A DNA stretch of 64,000 nt from Acidovorax sp. A1169 (GCF_030704685.1 NZ_JAUZDX010000014.1:1-64000), one strand, 5' to 3'; shown: positions 44,620 through 52,235, numbered from the stretch's first letter. Notes: generated by a model from the letters alone, not told the origin. Numbers and translations: made by a program.

Positions 44620-45798
44620 ATGCTGCATCTGATCACTGGCGCCAACGGCGCAGGTAAGACCCTTAACACCCTCAAATGGGTTCGCGAACTGCAGGTCAAG
44701 GAAAACCGCCCGGTGTGCCACAACGGGCGCTTTGATGTAGTCGAAGGCGGTGAGCTGTCGAACTGGAAAAAGATCGACATCAAGGATTGGCAGAACGAGC
44801 CGGACGGCACGATTTTCCTCGTCGACGAGTGCCACAACGATTTTCCATTGCGCCCGCCAAGCGGCACGCCCCCGGAATACGTGCGCATGCTGGCGGAGCA
44901 CCGCAAGCGCGGTTTCGATTTCTTCCTGGTCACCCAGCACCCGCAGAACATTGACGCTTTCGTGCGTCGGCTGATCGGCCCGCCTGGATGGCATCGGCAC
45001 CTAAAGCGCACATTCGGCGTTGATATGGTGAGCGTGCTGGAATGGGCTGCGGTCAACCCCAACTGCGAGAAAGACGGCAGCGGAAAAACCGCCAGCGTCA
45101 GCATGGTGCCCTTCCCTAAAGAGGTGTATACGTGGTACCGCAGCGCCAGCCTTCACACCGGCAAAAAGAGAATCCCAAAGGCCGTTTGGTTCCTGTTGGT
45201 TGCGGCGATTCTGGTGCCGCTGTTCGGCTATTACGCGTTCTCGCTGACCTATAAAAACGTCACAAAGCACGCAACCGCGGCTGGAGTGCCAGCGCCTGGC
45301 GCAACGCAGGTTGCAGCGGCGGCTCCCCCTGCGTCCCTCAAGCCCACGCCGGAGCAATACCTCGCCGATCGCACGCCTCGCATTCCCGATTTTCCGCACA
45401 CGGCACCGGCCTATGATGAGGTCACAAAGCCCAAGCAAGCGCCTTACCCTGCGGCGTGCATCCACATGGCCGGAACCTGCAAGTGCTACACCCAGCAAGC
45501 CACGCTCCTGCAGGTGTCTGGCACGGTCTGTTTGCAGATAGTCAAACAGGGGTTTTTTATGGAATGGGCTGACCCGCCAAGGGAGCATCAGGAGCGCCAG
45601 CAGCGGCCCCAGTTGCTCGTACAGGCTAACGGGCCGACTGACCCCCGCCAGCAGCCGCCGCAGCCCCGCCAAGCCCGCACAGTGCCCATGCCTGAGGTAC
45701 AGCCGCCTGACCCCACGCAGATCACGCAGGCCGACGTGACGGGCGCGCTACGGGCTCGCAATCCGGCCTTTGCCAAGTTCGGCGGGGGTGGCCTGTGA
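44620..45798 (+). CDS. Zot/pI morphogenesis ATPase
   Basis: A 392-residue inner-membrane assembly protein. Walker A GANGAGKT at 7-14, Walker B TIFLVDE at 64-70, a membrane span at about 188-209 and a periplasmic Pro/Gln-rich tail with three Cys (HMAGTCKCY, GTVCLQ). It drives extrusion of filamentous virions. The Zot name derives from a Vibrio phage homologue; no toxin role is implied. The stop overlaps the next start. Confidence 0.95.
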   Translation: MLHLITGANGAGKTLNTLKWVRELQVKENRPVCHNGRFDVVEGGELSNWKKIDIKDWQNEPDGTIFLVDECHNDFPLRPPSGTPPEYVRMLAEHRKRGFDFFLVTQHPQNIDAFVRRLIGPPGWHRHLKRTFGVDMVSVLEWAAVNPNCEKDGSGKTASVSMVPFPKEVYTWYRSASLHTGKKRIPKAVWFLLVAAILVPLFGYYAFSLTYKNVTKHATAAGVPAPGATQVAAAAPPASLKPTPEQYLADRTPRIPDFPHTAPAYDEVTKPKQAPYPAACIHMAGTCKCYTQQATLLQVSGTVCLQIVKQGFFMEWADPPREHQERQQRPQLLVQANGPTDPRQQPPQPRQARTVPMPEVQPPDPTQITQADVTGALRARNPAFAKFGGGGL

Positions 45799-46037
45799 TA
45801 GTGCTCTACAGCGGCTGCATGGGCGCGGGCATGTCGTACCTGTCTGAGAGACAAACCGGGGGCCCCAAAGTGGCGACTAGCCACGCGCCGCAGGCTTGGG
45901 GGCAGGGGTATGGGGCAGCACGCCCCATGTCAACCGTCGTGCACCTCGTACCCCTTGATGAGTCCCCAGCAAGCGCAGCAGCGGACACGCATGCGCAAGC
46001 GAAGCGCGCAGGCGGGGCCGCGCGGAGCGCGGCCTAG
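45795..46037 (+). CDS. Small phage protein after zot, unknown
   Basis: An 80-residue ORF with a GTG start overlapping the zot stop (GTGA). The first 35 residues are mixed and the end is Ala-rich (AQAKRAGGAARSAA), with no clear fold. The overlap favours translation, but its GC-rich 3' part could be part of the structured region before rep. Confidence 0.45.
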   Translation: MIVLYSGCMGAGMSYLSERQTGGPKVATSHAPQAWGQGYGAARPMSTVVHLVPLDESPASAAADTHAQAKRAGGAARSAA

Positions 46038-46064
46038 ATTTATCCCATAAACACTTTGGAACAC

Positions 46065-46122
46065 GGGCCACGGGACGGCCCAAAAAGGTGAACCCGGCAG
46101 AGCTGGCAGGCCCTCCGGGTTC
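46065..46122. other. Two hairpins upstream of rep, candidate origin
   Basis: GGGCC (46065-46069) / GGCCC (46077-46081) and GAACCCGG (46090-46097) / CCGGGTTC (46115-46122) stand in the 113-base gap before the replication initiator. Hairpins of this kind mark rolling-circle origins or packaging signals in filamentous phages; neither has a T-run. Confidence 0.5.
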
Positions 46123-46150
46123 GTGATGTAAACCACTACGACTGGTCCAC

Positions 46151-47113
46151 ATGATCCGCATTTTCGACGAAACGCGCCCAACCGCCAAATTCACCCCTGC
46201 TGAGCTGCTCGATATGCACCGGCGTGGCGTCCCGCTTGTTGCGTTTGAGGGAAAGATGGGCGATGGCATCAACCTCAAAGCGCACGATCTTGGCAATGGC
46301 CATATCGAGATGTCCGGCGCCGCCCCTACAAAGTGGGTCGAGCTGGAGTGGTCGCCGATGGCCCTGGAGATGTACCTGGAGTGTGTGCTAAAGCACCGTG
46401 AAGACAACGCCGACGAGTTGCGGGAAAAGTCCCTCACCATCGCGGCAAACCGTGCTAAATCTAAGGTGCGCAAGCTCTGCAAAGCCATGGGTGCAGATAC
46501 CATGCTCACGCTCACGTACAGGGCCAATGAGTGTTCTGTGCAGCAGGCCAAAAAAGACCTCAAAGAGTTCGTGCGCCGTTTGCGCCGCGTCATGCCTCAG
46601 TTCAAGGCTGTGGCCGTTTACGAAACCCAAAAGCGCGGTGCAGTGCATTGGCACATTGCTACTGCTAACGTGCCTGTCTCGTTCATCCAGCGCAGTGCCA
46701 GCGGCCTGCCCTGCAAGGTGAAGAGTTTTGAGGCCATACGGGCCATCTGGCGGTCTGTGACGGGCACCCGGCAGGGCAACATAGACATAGCCCGCCGCAA
46801 GGCATCCAGCACACGCAGCCCTGCCCAAATTGCGGCCTATATCGCCAAGTACATCGTGAAGGCATTCCGTGAGGGTGAGGCCTTCTCAAACCGTTACAGC
46901 GCCTTCGGTGCACCAGACATGCCCAAGCCGATCAACATGGGCCACTTCCCCGACACCCTCAGTGCATGGACGGCGGCCTATGCTTGCATGCTCGATGTGC
47001 ACCATGTTGTCTTGGAAAAGCTGTCAAAGTGGAAAGACTGGTTTGTGCTGCATGGTGAGCTGCCCAACAAGCGCAGGAAAGGCGCTGTAGGGCTCCAGAC
47101 AGTCAGGGGCTAG
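46151..47113 (+). CDS. HUH-type rolling-circle replication initiator
   Basis: A 320-residue Rep. The metal-binding HUH motif is HWH at 166-168 (GAVHWHIATA); the catalytic Tyr motif is YIAKY at 230-234, with the Lys typical of phage/plasmid RCR proteins. Motif 1 is MLTLTYRAN at 118-126. It nicks the plus-strand origin to start replication. It sits downstream of zot rather than beside the ssDNA-binding gene, but in the circular genome only the recombinase and repressor lie between. Confidence 0.9.
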   Translation: MIRIFDETRPTAKFTPAELLDMHRRGVPLVAFEGKMGDGINLKAHDLGNGHIEMSGAAPTKWVELEWSPMALEMYLECVLKHREDNADELREKSLTIAANRAKSKVRKLCKAMGADTMLTLTYRANECSVQQAKKDLKEFVRRLRRVMPQFKAVAVYETQKRGAVHWHIATANVPVSFIQRSASGLPCKVKSFEAIRAIWRSVTGTRQGNIDIARRKASSTRSPAQIAAYIAKYIVKAFREGEAFSNRYSAFGAPDMPKPINMGHFPDTLSAWTAAYACMLDVHHVVLEKLSKWKDWFVLHGELPNKRRKGAVGLQTVRG

Positions 47114-47115
47114 CC

Positions 47116-47358
47116 ATGGGTACCGTCAGCACAAAACAGGCGTTCGTTACCGGTAACGCCACCTCGCGGCGTGTCGCTGAGCATCGTTCGCAGCATGTGC
47201 GCCTCGATGTGTCGATCAATCCCCGGATCGGTCTAACGCTCGATGACTTGGCGGTTCATTTCGACACGTCCCGTGCTGTGGTTGTACGGTCTTTGCTCCG
47301 CTTCGCTCTGACAAACAGGGATTGGCGACAACAGGGCTTGCTCTGGCGCGACGAATAG
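47116..47358 (+). CDS. Small phage protein, possible DNA-binding
   Basis: An 80-residue protein starting 2 bases after rep. The C-terminal half (LTLDDLAVHFDTSRAVVVRSLLRFALTN) looks like a helix-turn-helix or ribbon-helix-helix segment. A role in regulating rep or the recombinase is possible; the family is not recognised. Confidence 0.6.
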   Translation: MGTVSTKQAFVTGNATSRRVAEHRSQHVRLDVSINPRIGLTLDDLAVHFDTSRAVVVRSLLRFALTNRDWRQQGLLWRDE

Positions 47359-47436
47359 CGCGATATGTATGCAGCAGGTTAACACTGTTCATTCATACAG
47401 GTATCTTTACGCCCCGCAACAAACTGAGGGGGAGTA

Positions 47437-48039
47437 ATGGCACTCATTGGATACGCGCGCGTTTCAACAAAGGATCAGGAAACACATTTGCAGTTGGATG
47501 CATTGGGGAAGGCCGGCGTCAAGCTGGTCTATCAAGAAAAGGGTAGCTCGGTAGGCGCCCGTCCTGAGTTACAAAAGGCGCTTGCTGCCCTTGGCTCCGG
47601 CGATGTGCTTGTTGTCTACAAGATGGATCGCATTGCAAGGTCGCTGAAGGATCTTCTTTCTATCCTGGATCGCATCAAGGCTTCTGGAGCAGCCATTCGA
47701 TCACTCACTGAGCCGCTAGATACGTCCAGCCCATTGGGCATGTTCATGATTCAGATTCTTGGTGCTGTCGGCCAGTTGGAGCGCTCTATAACTCGTGAGC
47801 GCACTGTTGCTGGTCAAGTTGCGGCCGTAAAGCGTGGTGTCGTCTTCGGGCGCCCCAAGCTGCTCTCACCTGAGCAGGAATCTTCGGCCCTGGCGGCAGT
47901 CGATGGCGGGCGTTCTATGTCTGCTGTAGCACGCGACTACAAGGTTTCCTTGATCGTCATCCGCCGCCTTATTGCTGAGCGAAAGGGGCAAAAAAATACC
48001 GGGCTGTACCCGGTTCTTAAGCAGTATCTGGATGAGTGA
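47437..48039 (+). CDS. Small serine recombinase, probable phage integrase
   Basis: A 200-residue resolvase/invertase-family recombinase. The catalytic Ser is Ser10 in GYARVSTKDQ, with the conserved Arg cluster in YKMDRIARSLKDLL and the E-helix from GMFMIQILGAVGQLERSITRERT. The C-terminal HTH is SMSAVARDYKVSLIVIRRLI. A strong ribosome-binding site (GAGGGGG) precedes the start. Being the only recombinase and 18 bases from the right attachment repeat, it probably integrates and excises the phage. Its 3' end encodes, on the other strand, a terminator. Confidence 0.9.
   Translation: MALIGYARVSTKDQETHLQLDALGKAGVKLVYQEKGSSVGARPELQKALAALGSGDVLVVYKMDRIARSLKDLLSILDRIKASGAAIRSLTEPLDTSSPLGMFMIQILGAVGQLERSITRERTVAGQVAAVKRGVVFGRPKLLSPEQESSALAAVDGGRSMSAVARDYKVSLIVIRRLIAERKGQKNTGLYPVLKQYLDE
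47990..48014 (-). terminator. Minus-strand terminator inside the recombinase 3' end
   Basis: Read on the minus strand: a 6-bp stem ACCGGG / CCCGGT (loop TACAG) followed by A and seven T. In the circular phage it would end the repressor transcript just past attP; in the prophage it is separated from the repressor. Confidence 0.75.
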
Positions 48040-48064
48040 CATCGCTTCTTCTGTTAACTTTCAT
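48017..48064 (-). other. Relic of the rlmE start reading into phage DNA
   Basis: At attR the host rlmE start codon is retained and opens a 15-codon frame (MKVNRRSDVTHPDTA) ending in TAA at 48017-48019, directly before the minus-strand terminator. It shares only M-K-V with RlmE. It is predicted to be a dead-end product of the former rlmE promoter. Confidence 0.5.
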
Positions 48065-48070
48065 TGTGTT
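48057..48070. other. attR candidate
   Basis: ACTTTCATTG T GTT, the right-hand copy of the attachment repeat, 18 bases after the recombinase stop. The base that differs from attL lies on the host side here and the phage side there, placing the crossover within ACTTTCATTG. Confidence 0.75.
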
Positions 48071-48097
48071 TTTCTTTCAGCCTCGATAATACGGCCC

Positions 48098-48580
48098 ATG
48101 CCCCAAATTCAATTGACTCCCGCTGAGCGCCGGGAATACCGCGCCGATGCCCATCACCTCAACCCCGTGGTGCTCGTGGGCGGCGATGGCCTCACCCCCG
48201 CCGTGCAAAAGGAAATCGACGCCGCCCTGAACGCCCACGGGCTGATCAAGGTGCGCGTTTTCAACGACGACCGCGCCGCCCGCGAGCTGATGTACCAGCA
48301 GCTCACGGCCGACCTGAGCGCCGCGCCCATCCAGCACATCGGCAAGCTCCTCGTGCTGTGGCGCCCCCAGCCCGCCAAGGACAAGGAGCGCACCATCGAC
48401 GAAGACCGCATGCCCGGCCCGCGCGACGTGAAGGTGCTCAAGTACAGCAAGCGCGCCGGCCAGCGCCCCGAGGTCAAGCAGCTGCGCGTGCTGGGCAACC
48501 AGCGCCTGACGCCCGGCGGCCAGATCAAGCGGGCCAAGAAGCCCAAGCTCAAGTCCGTCAAGAAACGCCAGGCTGACTGA
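48098..48580 (+). CDS. yhbY: YhbY-family RNA-binding protein
   Basis: A 160-residue protein with an N-terminal CRM domain (MPQIQLTPAERREYRADAHHLNPVVLVGGDGLTPAVQKEIDAALNAHGLIKVRVFNDD), which binds rRNA or pre-50S particles. A Lys/Arg-rich C-terminal tail (RAKKPKLKSVKKRQ) extends the usual 97-residue form, as in other Burkholderiales. GATAAT at 48085-48090 lies only 7 bases before the ATG and no ribosome-binding site is seen, so the mRNA may be leaderless. It is normally divergent from rlmE, now separated by the phage. Confidence 0.93.
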   Translation: MPQIQLTPAERREYRADAHHLNPVVLVGGDGLTPAVQKEIDAALNAHGLIKVRVFNDDRAARELMYQQLTADLSAAPIQHIGKLLVLWRPQPAKDKERTIDEDRMPGPRDVKVLKYSKRAGQRPEVKQLRVLGNQRLTPGGQIKRAKKPKLKSVKKRQAD

Positions 48581-48585
48581 TCCGC

Positions 48586-49350
48586 ATGCAGGCCACGCCC
48601 GCTGGCGGCGCTGCGCCCCCCGGGGGCCAGCGCCATGTCATCTGCATGAAATGGGGCACGAAATACGGCCCCGAATACGTCAACCGCCTCTATGCCATGG
48701 TGCGCAGGCACCTGGCTGGCGATTTCAACTTCGTCTGCCTTACCGACAGCAATGCCGGCATCCGCAGCGAAGTGCAGTGCCTGCCCATCCCGCCGCTTGA
48801 CCTGCCTGCCGGCATTCCCGAGCGCGGCTGGACCAAGCTCGTCACCTTCAGCGCCGACCTGCACGGCCTCAAGGGCACGGCGCTGTTTCTCGACGTGGAC
48901 GTGGTCGTCACCGGCCCGCTCGATGATTTCTTCACCCAGCCGGGCGAGTTCCTCATCATCCACGATTACAAGCGCCCCTGGCGCGTCACGGGCAATTCGT
49001 CGGTGTACCGCTTCGAGCTGGGCGCCCACCCGGACGTGCTCGACTATTTTCGCGGCCATTTCGCGCAGATCCGTGAGCAGTTCCGCAACGAGCAGGCCTA
49101 CCTGTCGGACTTTCTGCACCGCCAGGGCAAGCTCGCCTACTGGCCTGCGGCCTGGTGCCCAAGCTTCAAGTACCACGGCATCCCCGCCTGGCCCAGCAAT
49201 TACTGGAAGGCGCCCTTCGTGCCGCAGGATGCGCGCATCGTGATCTTCCACGGCGAATGCAACCCACCCGACGCACTGGCCGGCCGGCGCAACCGGCGTT
49301 TTCGCTACATCCGCCCCGCCACCTGGGTGGCGGAGCACTGGCACGAATAG
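48586..49350 (+). CDS. Putative glycosyltransferase-like protein
   Basis: A 254-residue protein that starts 5 bases after yhbY. HVICMKWGTKYGPEYVNRLYAMVRRHL, then FVCLTDSN, and LFLDVDVVVTGPLDDFF carry a DxD motif in the GT8-like arrangement for UDP-sugar binding. IIFHGE-like IVIFHGECNPP near the C-terminus fits the second metal-ligand His. There is no signal peptide; the sugar and acceptor are unknown. An internal start at 48646 (MKWGTKYG) is possible. Confidence 0.75.
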   Translation: MQATPAGGAAPPGGQRHVICMKWGTKYGPEYVNRLYAMVRRHLAGDFNFVCLTDSNAGIRSEVQCLPIPPLDLPAGIPERGWTKLVTFSADLHGLKGTALFLDVDVVVTGPLDDFFTQPGEFLIIHDYKRPWRVTGNSSVYRFELGAHPDVLDYFRGHFAQIREQFRNEQAYLSDFLHRQGKLAYWPAAWCPSFKYHGIPAWPSNYWKAPFVPQDARIVIFHGECNPPDALAGRRNRRFRYIRPATWVAEHWHE

Positions 49351-49356
49351 GCGGAT

Positions 49357-49815
49357 TCAAAGACCGGGCTGCGCCGGCCCGGCCCCGTCTTCGGCGGGAG
49401 CGACCGCAACCTGCACGGTACGCCACAGCACCACCAGCGCGCACACCCACTGCAGCACGTACATGCCGGTGCCTACGGAGTGCCACAGGCGCAGGTCCTG
49501 CCGCGCGACGATGCGCGGCGACACGCCGAACTGCACCAGCAGGGCGAGCAGCAAGCCACCGAGCACGAAGCCCAACACGGCCTTGGCCCAGGGCTCCTGG
49601 AACTCCTCGTGCCGGCGCCGCGATATGAGCAGCAGCAGCATGCAGCAGGCCACCGTGACCCAGGTCTGTGCCGCGAACAGCTTCGCCGCCATCTGCCCGG
49701 CCATCGCGGCCGAGGGCAAGTTGGCGAACAGCAGGGGCACCACCAGGAAACCCACGGTGGTCAGGCTACCCCACCACAGGGCAGCGGCCAGTGCCGGAAG
49801 GCGCGCAGCGATCAT
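49357..49815 (-). CDS. DUF4149-type membrane protein
   Basis: A 152-residue protein with four hydrophobic segments (about 5-30, 45-62, 78-98, 112-132) and the polar loop SPRIVARQDLRLWHSVG typical of DUF4149. Its function is unknown. In related genomes it lies between yhbY and greA, as here. It is 24 bases downstream of greA, probably co-transcribed. Confidence 0.8.
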   Translation of the reverse strand: MIAARLPALAAALWWGSLTTVGFLVVPLLFANLPSAAMAGQMAAKLFAAQTWVTVACCMLLLLISRRRHEEFQEPWAKAVLGFVLGGLLLALLVQFGVSPRIVARQDLRLWHSVGTGMYVLQWVCALVVLWRTVQVAVAPAEDGAGPAQPGL

Positions 49816-49839
49816 GAAGCCAAAGAGGGCCTGCTGGCC

Positions 49840-50316
49840 TCAGACGTAGCTGACGGCCACCACCTCGTAGCGGCGAACGCCGCCCGGTGCCTGCACTTCG
49901 GCGGTGTCGCCCTCTTCCTTGCCGATCAGCGCGCGCGCGATGGGGCTGGAGACGTTGATCAGGCCCTGCTTGAGGTCGGCCTCGTCCTCGCCCACGATCT
50001 GGTAGGTCACCGTGTCGCCGGACTCTTCGTCTTCGAGCTCCACCGTGGCGCCGAACACCACCTTGCCGCCCGCGTCCACGGCGGTCGGGTCGATGATCTG
50101 CGCGGCGGACAGCTTGCCCTCCACCTCCTGGATGCGGCCTTCGATGAAGCCCTGGCGGTCCTTGGCGGCTTCGTACTCGGCGTTTTCGCTCAGGTCACCC
50201 TGCGCGCGGGCGTCGGAAATGGCCGTGATCACCCAGGGGCGGTCCACGGTCTTCAAGCGGTGCAACTCTTCGCGCAGCTTCTCCGCGCCGCGCTTGGTGA
50301 TGGGAATGGTGGTCAT
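49840..50316 (-). CDS. greA: Transcription elongation factor GreA
   Basis: A 158-residue factor that stimulates transcript cleavage by backtracked RNA polymerase. The start at 50316 ([22 protein letters not shown]) is standard. The coiled-coil tip with acidic [22 protein letters not shown] is intact (about 42-63), and the FKBP-like C-terminal domain ([26 protein letters not shown] and [14 protein letters not shown]) is complete. Confidence 0.96.
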   Translation of the reverse strand: MTTIPITKRGAEKLREELHRLKTVDRPWVITAISDARAQGDLSENAEYEAAKDRQGFIEGRIQEVEGKLSAAQIIDPTAVDAGGKVVFGATVELEDEESGDTVTYQIVGEDEADLKQGLINVSSPIARALIGKEEGDTAEVQAPGGVRRYEVVAVSYV

Positions 50317-50338
50317 GTCCGTCGTCGTTCGGGTTGTC

Positions 50339-50376
50339 AAAAAAACGACACCGCCGAGCGCAGGCCGGGCGGTGTC
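50339..50376 (-). terminator. Minus-strand terminator between hydrolase gene and greA
   Basis: A 9-bp stem GACACCGCC (50347-50355) / GGCGGTGTC (50368-50376), followed on the minus strand by G and seven T. It terminates the alpha/beta hydrolase transcript before greA. Confidence 0.85.
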
Positions 50377-50449
50377 ATGGACATGATTATGCCGCGTGTT
50401 GGGCGAGGGTCCAAGCACCCACCAACACCCGCAGGAAGAGGCCCGATTT

Positions 50450-51178
50450 TCAGTCCCGCCCGGCCCGCTCGATGCTGGCGGCTGCCAGCGCCGGGTCGGA
50501 AAAGCAGATCTCGTGGCTGCCCTGGCACTCCACCAGGCGGAACAGGCCCAGCCGCTCCGACAGGCGTGGGTGCCAGGGCAGGCTGTGGGGCAAGGCCGCG
50601 TCCTGCTGGGCGTTCAGGTAGCTCTTGCCGATCTCCAGCGCCGCCAGAGGCACGGGCAGGCGCGCCGGTTCGGTGAAGGTAAGGTAGGGGTGCGGGTTGA
50701 GCAGCGCATAGCTGCTGCGCGCCAGGGCCTCGTCGGCATCGTTGATGAAGGCCTCGCGCCAGATCGGGTACGGCAGCATCACCGCATTGCCGTTGGCCGC
50801 CGCCACCTGGTCGAACAGCGCGCGGTAGTGGGGCGGCACCAGGTCGTTGAGGCATTCGCCGTCCAGCGGCACGAAGGCGTTCCAGTACACCAGTCGGCGG
50901 ATGCGCCCGGGCAGCCTCGCCGCCATGTGGCTGATGACCATGCCGCCATAGCTGTGGCCCACCAGGCGCACGTCCGTGAGGTCCTGGCCTTCGATGAAGG
51001 CTGCGAGCGAGTCCACCGCATCGGCCAGGCCCGTGGCCGCCCGGTCGTCGCCCGGCCTGTTGCCGGCCAGGGTGGGGCAATGCACCGTGTGGCCGCGTGC
51101 GCGCAGGTGGCCGGCCGTGGCCTCCATCTCGGCGCCGGTGTGCCAGGCGCCATGGACCAGGACATAGGATTCCGCCAT
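50450..51178 (-). CDS. Alpha/beta hydrolase
   Basis: A 242-residue cytosolic alpha/beta-fold hydrolase resembling the salicylate-esterase/hydroxynitrile-lyase-like group. It starts [18 protein letters not shown] with the oxyanion HGAW, the nucleophile elbow VGHSYGGM (Ser about 77) and the late His in [10 protein letters not shown]. The substrate is unknown. It is a single gene with its own terminator. Confidence 0.85.
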   Translation of the reverse strand: MAESYVLVHGAWHTGAEMEATAGHLRARGHTVHCPTLAGNRPGDDRAATGLADAVDSLAAFIEGQDLTDVRLVGHSYGGMVISHMAARLPGRIRRLVYWNAFVPLDGECLNDLVPPHYRALFDQVAAANGNAVMLPYPIWREAFINDADEALARSSYALLNPHPYLTFTEPARLPVPLAALEIGKSYLNAQQDAALPHSLPWHPRLSERLGLFRLVECQGSHEICFSDPALAAASIERAGRD

Positions 51179-51335
51179 CGTTGTCTCCTTCGGGGTAGTT
51201 GTGCCAGGCCGGGCGACATGCCCTGCCCTGGCGATACCTTACGAAGAAGACAGGGGCCTGGCTGGCCTGGTTGCGCCAGGGCGCTGTGCCGAAAGTGCCA
51301 GGCGCCCGGGCCGATGGGCACCCGGGCGGACAAGG

Positions 51336-51378
51336 CATGAAAAAAGCCCGTACTACTGCGGTACGGGCTTTTTTCATG
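51336..51378. terminator. Strong bidirectional terminator, 18-bp perfect arms
   Basis: CATGAAAAAAGCCCGTAC (51336-51353) pairs perfectly with GTACGGGCTTTTTTCATG (51361-51378) around a 7-base loop; A6 and T6 flank the GC core. It lies downstream of the small Trp-rich gene and upstream of the hydrolase gene. Confidence 0.92.
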
Positions 51379-51452
51379 GGGCCAGGAATGATCGCTCAAG
51401 CGGCCAGCGTGCGGCCCTTACCGAGGGCATCGCCCGCGCTCGGTGCAGGCAC

Positions 51453-51695
51453 TCAGCGCGGCTTGCGCGGCGCGATGCCCAGGGCTTCCTTGTTCTTGTT
51501 GATGCGGTCCTGCTTGCGCGTCGCCATCTTTTCCATGGCCTTGCGCTTGGTGTAGCCGGTCGCATCGGCCCAGGCCCACCAGACGATGGTGGCGCCGTAG
51601 AAGCCCAGGATCCACCACCAATCCATGTTCGCGACGGGGCCGATTTCAAAGTATTTGAGTGCCGTCAGGATAACGGCGATGGCGAGCAGGTACAT
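51453..51695 (-). CDS. Small Trp-rich membrane protein
   Basis: An 80-residue protein (MYLLAIAVILTALKYFEIGPVANMDWWWILGFYGATIVWWAWAD...) with two hydrophobic spans and seven Trp, then a basic C-terminus. It matches the small Trp-rich protein family (TIGR04438) known mainly from Burkholderiales. Its function is unknown. An in-frame ATG at 51707 would add four residues. Confidence 0.8.
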   Translation of the reverse strand: MYLLAIAVILTALKYFEIGPVANMDWWWILGFYGATIVWWAWADATGYTKRKAMEKMATRKQDRINKNKEALGIAPRKPR

Positions 51696-51814
51696 GGCAA
51701 TCTCCAATCAGTACGGGTGCGCAGGGGCTTGGCGGCCGACGGGCCCCAGGTCAACCCAAGTCACTACAATTCCGTTAAAAGAACTGTAACCCAACCCACA
51801 GGAAAATCCCCACC

Positions 51815-52120
51815 ATGAAGCGCACTCTGATCACATTGGCCCTTACGCTGTCGGTCGCGGGCCCCGCCATGGCCGATCTGGCGCTGGCCACGGCCAAGAG
51901 CTGCATGGCCTGCCATGCCATGGACAAGAAGGTGGTGGGCCCCTCCTACAAGGAAGTGGCGGCCAAGTACGCGGGCCAGAAGGACGCCGTAGACAAGCTG
52001 GCCGGCAAGATCATGAAGGGTGGCGGAGGCGTGTGGGGCCCCGTGCCCATGCCCGCCAATGCGCAGGTCAACGAAGCCGACGCGAAGAAGCTGGCCGCCT
52101 GGGTGCTGACGGTGAAGTAA
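51815..52120 (+). CDS. Class I cytochrome c (c551/c552 type)
   Basis: A 101-residue periplasmic monohaem cytochrome c. Signal peptide to about 20 (GPAMA), haem site CMACH at about 30-34, KVVGPSYKEVAAKY, and the axial Met in VPMPANAQV, typical of c551/c552. It shuttles electrons to terminal oxidases or nitrite reductase. A single gene ended by a hairpin. Confidence 0.93.
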   Translation: MKRTLITLALTLSVAGPAMADLALATAKSCMACHAMDKKVVGPSYKEVAAKYAGQKDAVDKLAGKIMKGGGGVWGPVPMPANAQVNEADAKKLAAWVLTVK

Positions 52121-52164
52121 GCCGCCGGGCGCCAGGGCACCGCGCCCTCCCCTGCCAACAAACG

Positions 52165-52206
52165 ACAACAGCCGCGCCACTGTGCCAGTGGGGCGGCTGT
52201 TGTGCT
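52165..52206 (+). terminator. Terminator of the cytochrome c gene
   Basis: An 11-bp stem ACAACAGCCGC (52165-52175) / GCGGCTGTTGT (52193-52203) with inner pairing CCACTG / CAGTGG. It lies between convergent genes and may serve both. Confidence 0.75.
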
Positions 52207-52235
52207 TTGCGGGCCAGGATGCTGGCCAGACCGTG

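Larger units (their letters stand above)
40916..48070. mobile_element. Complete inovirus (filamentous phage) prophage, about 7.14 kb
   Basis: Bounded by near-identical direct repeats (40916-40929 and 48057-48070) and inserted between rlmE and yhbY. It holds a divergent repressor, then a plus-strand block: putative ssDNA-binding protein, small proteins, major coat protein, pIII-like adhesin, pVI-like protein, Zot/pI, HUH replication initiator and serine recombinase. Gene sizes and order fit a filamentous phage genome. GC and codon use are lower than in the flanks. No gene is visibly broken, so it may be functional. Confidence 0.93.

Noticed and set aside
44620-45798. Zot as an enterotoxin
   Set aside because: The gene has the Walker motifs and membrane topology of the phage assembly protein pI, and the context is entirely phage; the name is historical.
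45795-46037. Assigning the post-zot ORF to a named phage protein
   Set aside because: It overlaps zot by GTGA as real genes do, but the sequence gives no family, so it is listed only as unknown with low confidence.
40916-48070. Integration of the inovirus at a dif site through XerCD
   Set aside because: No dif-like 28-base sequence is visible at either end, the flanks are rlmE and yhbY, and the phage has its own serine recombinase.
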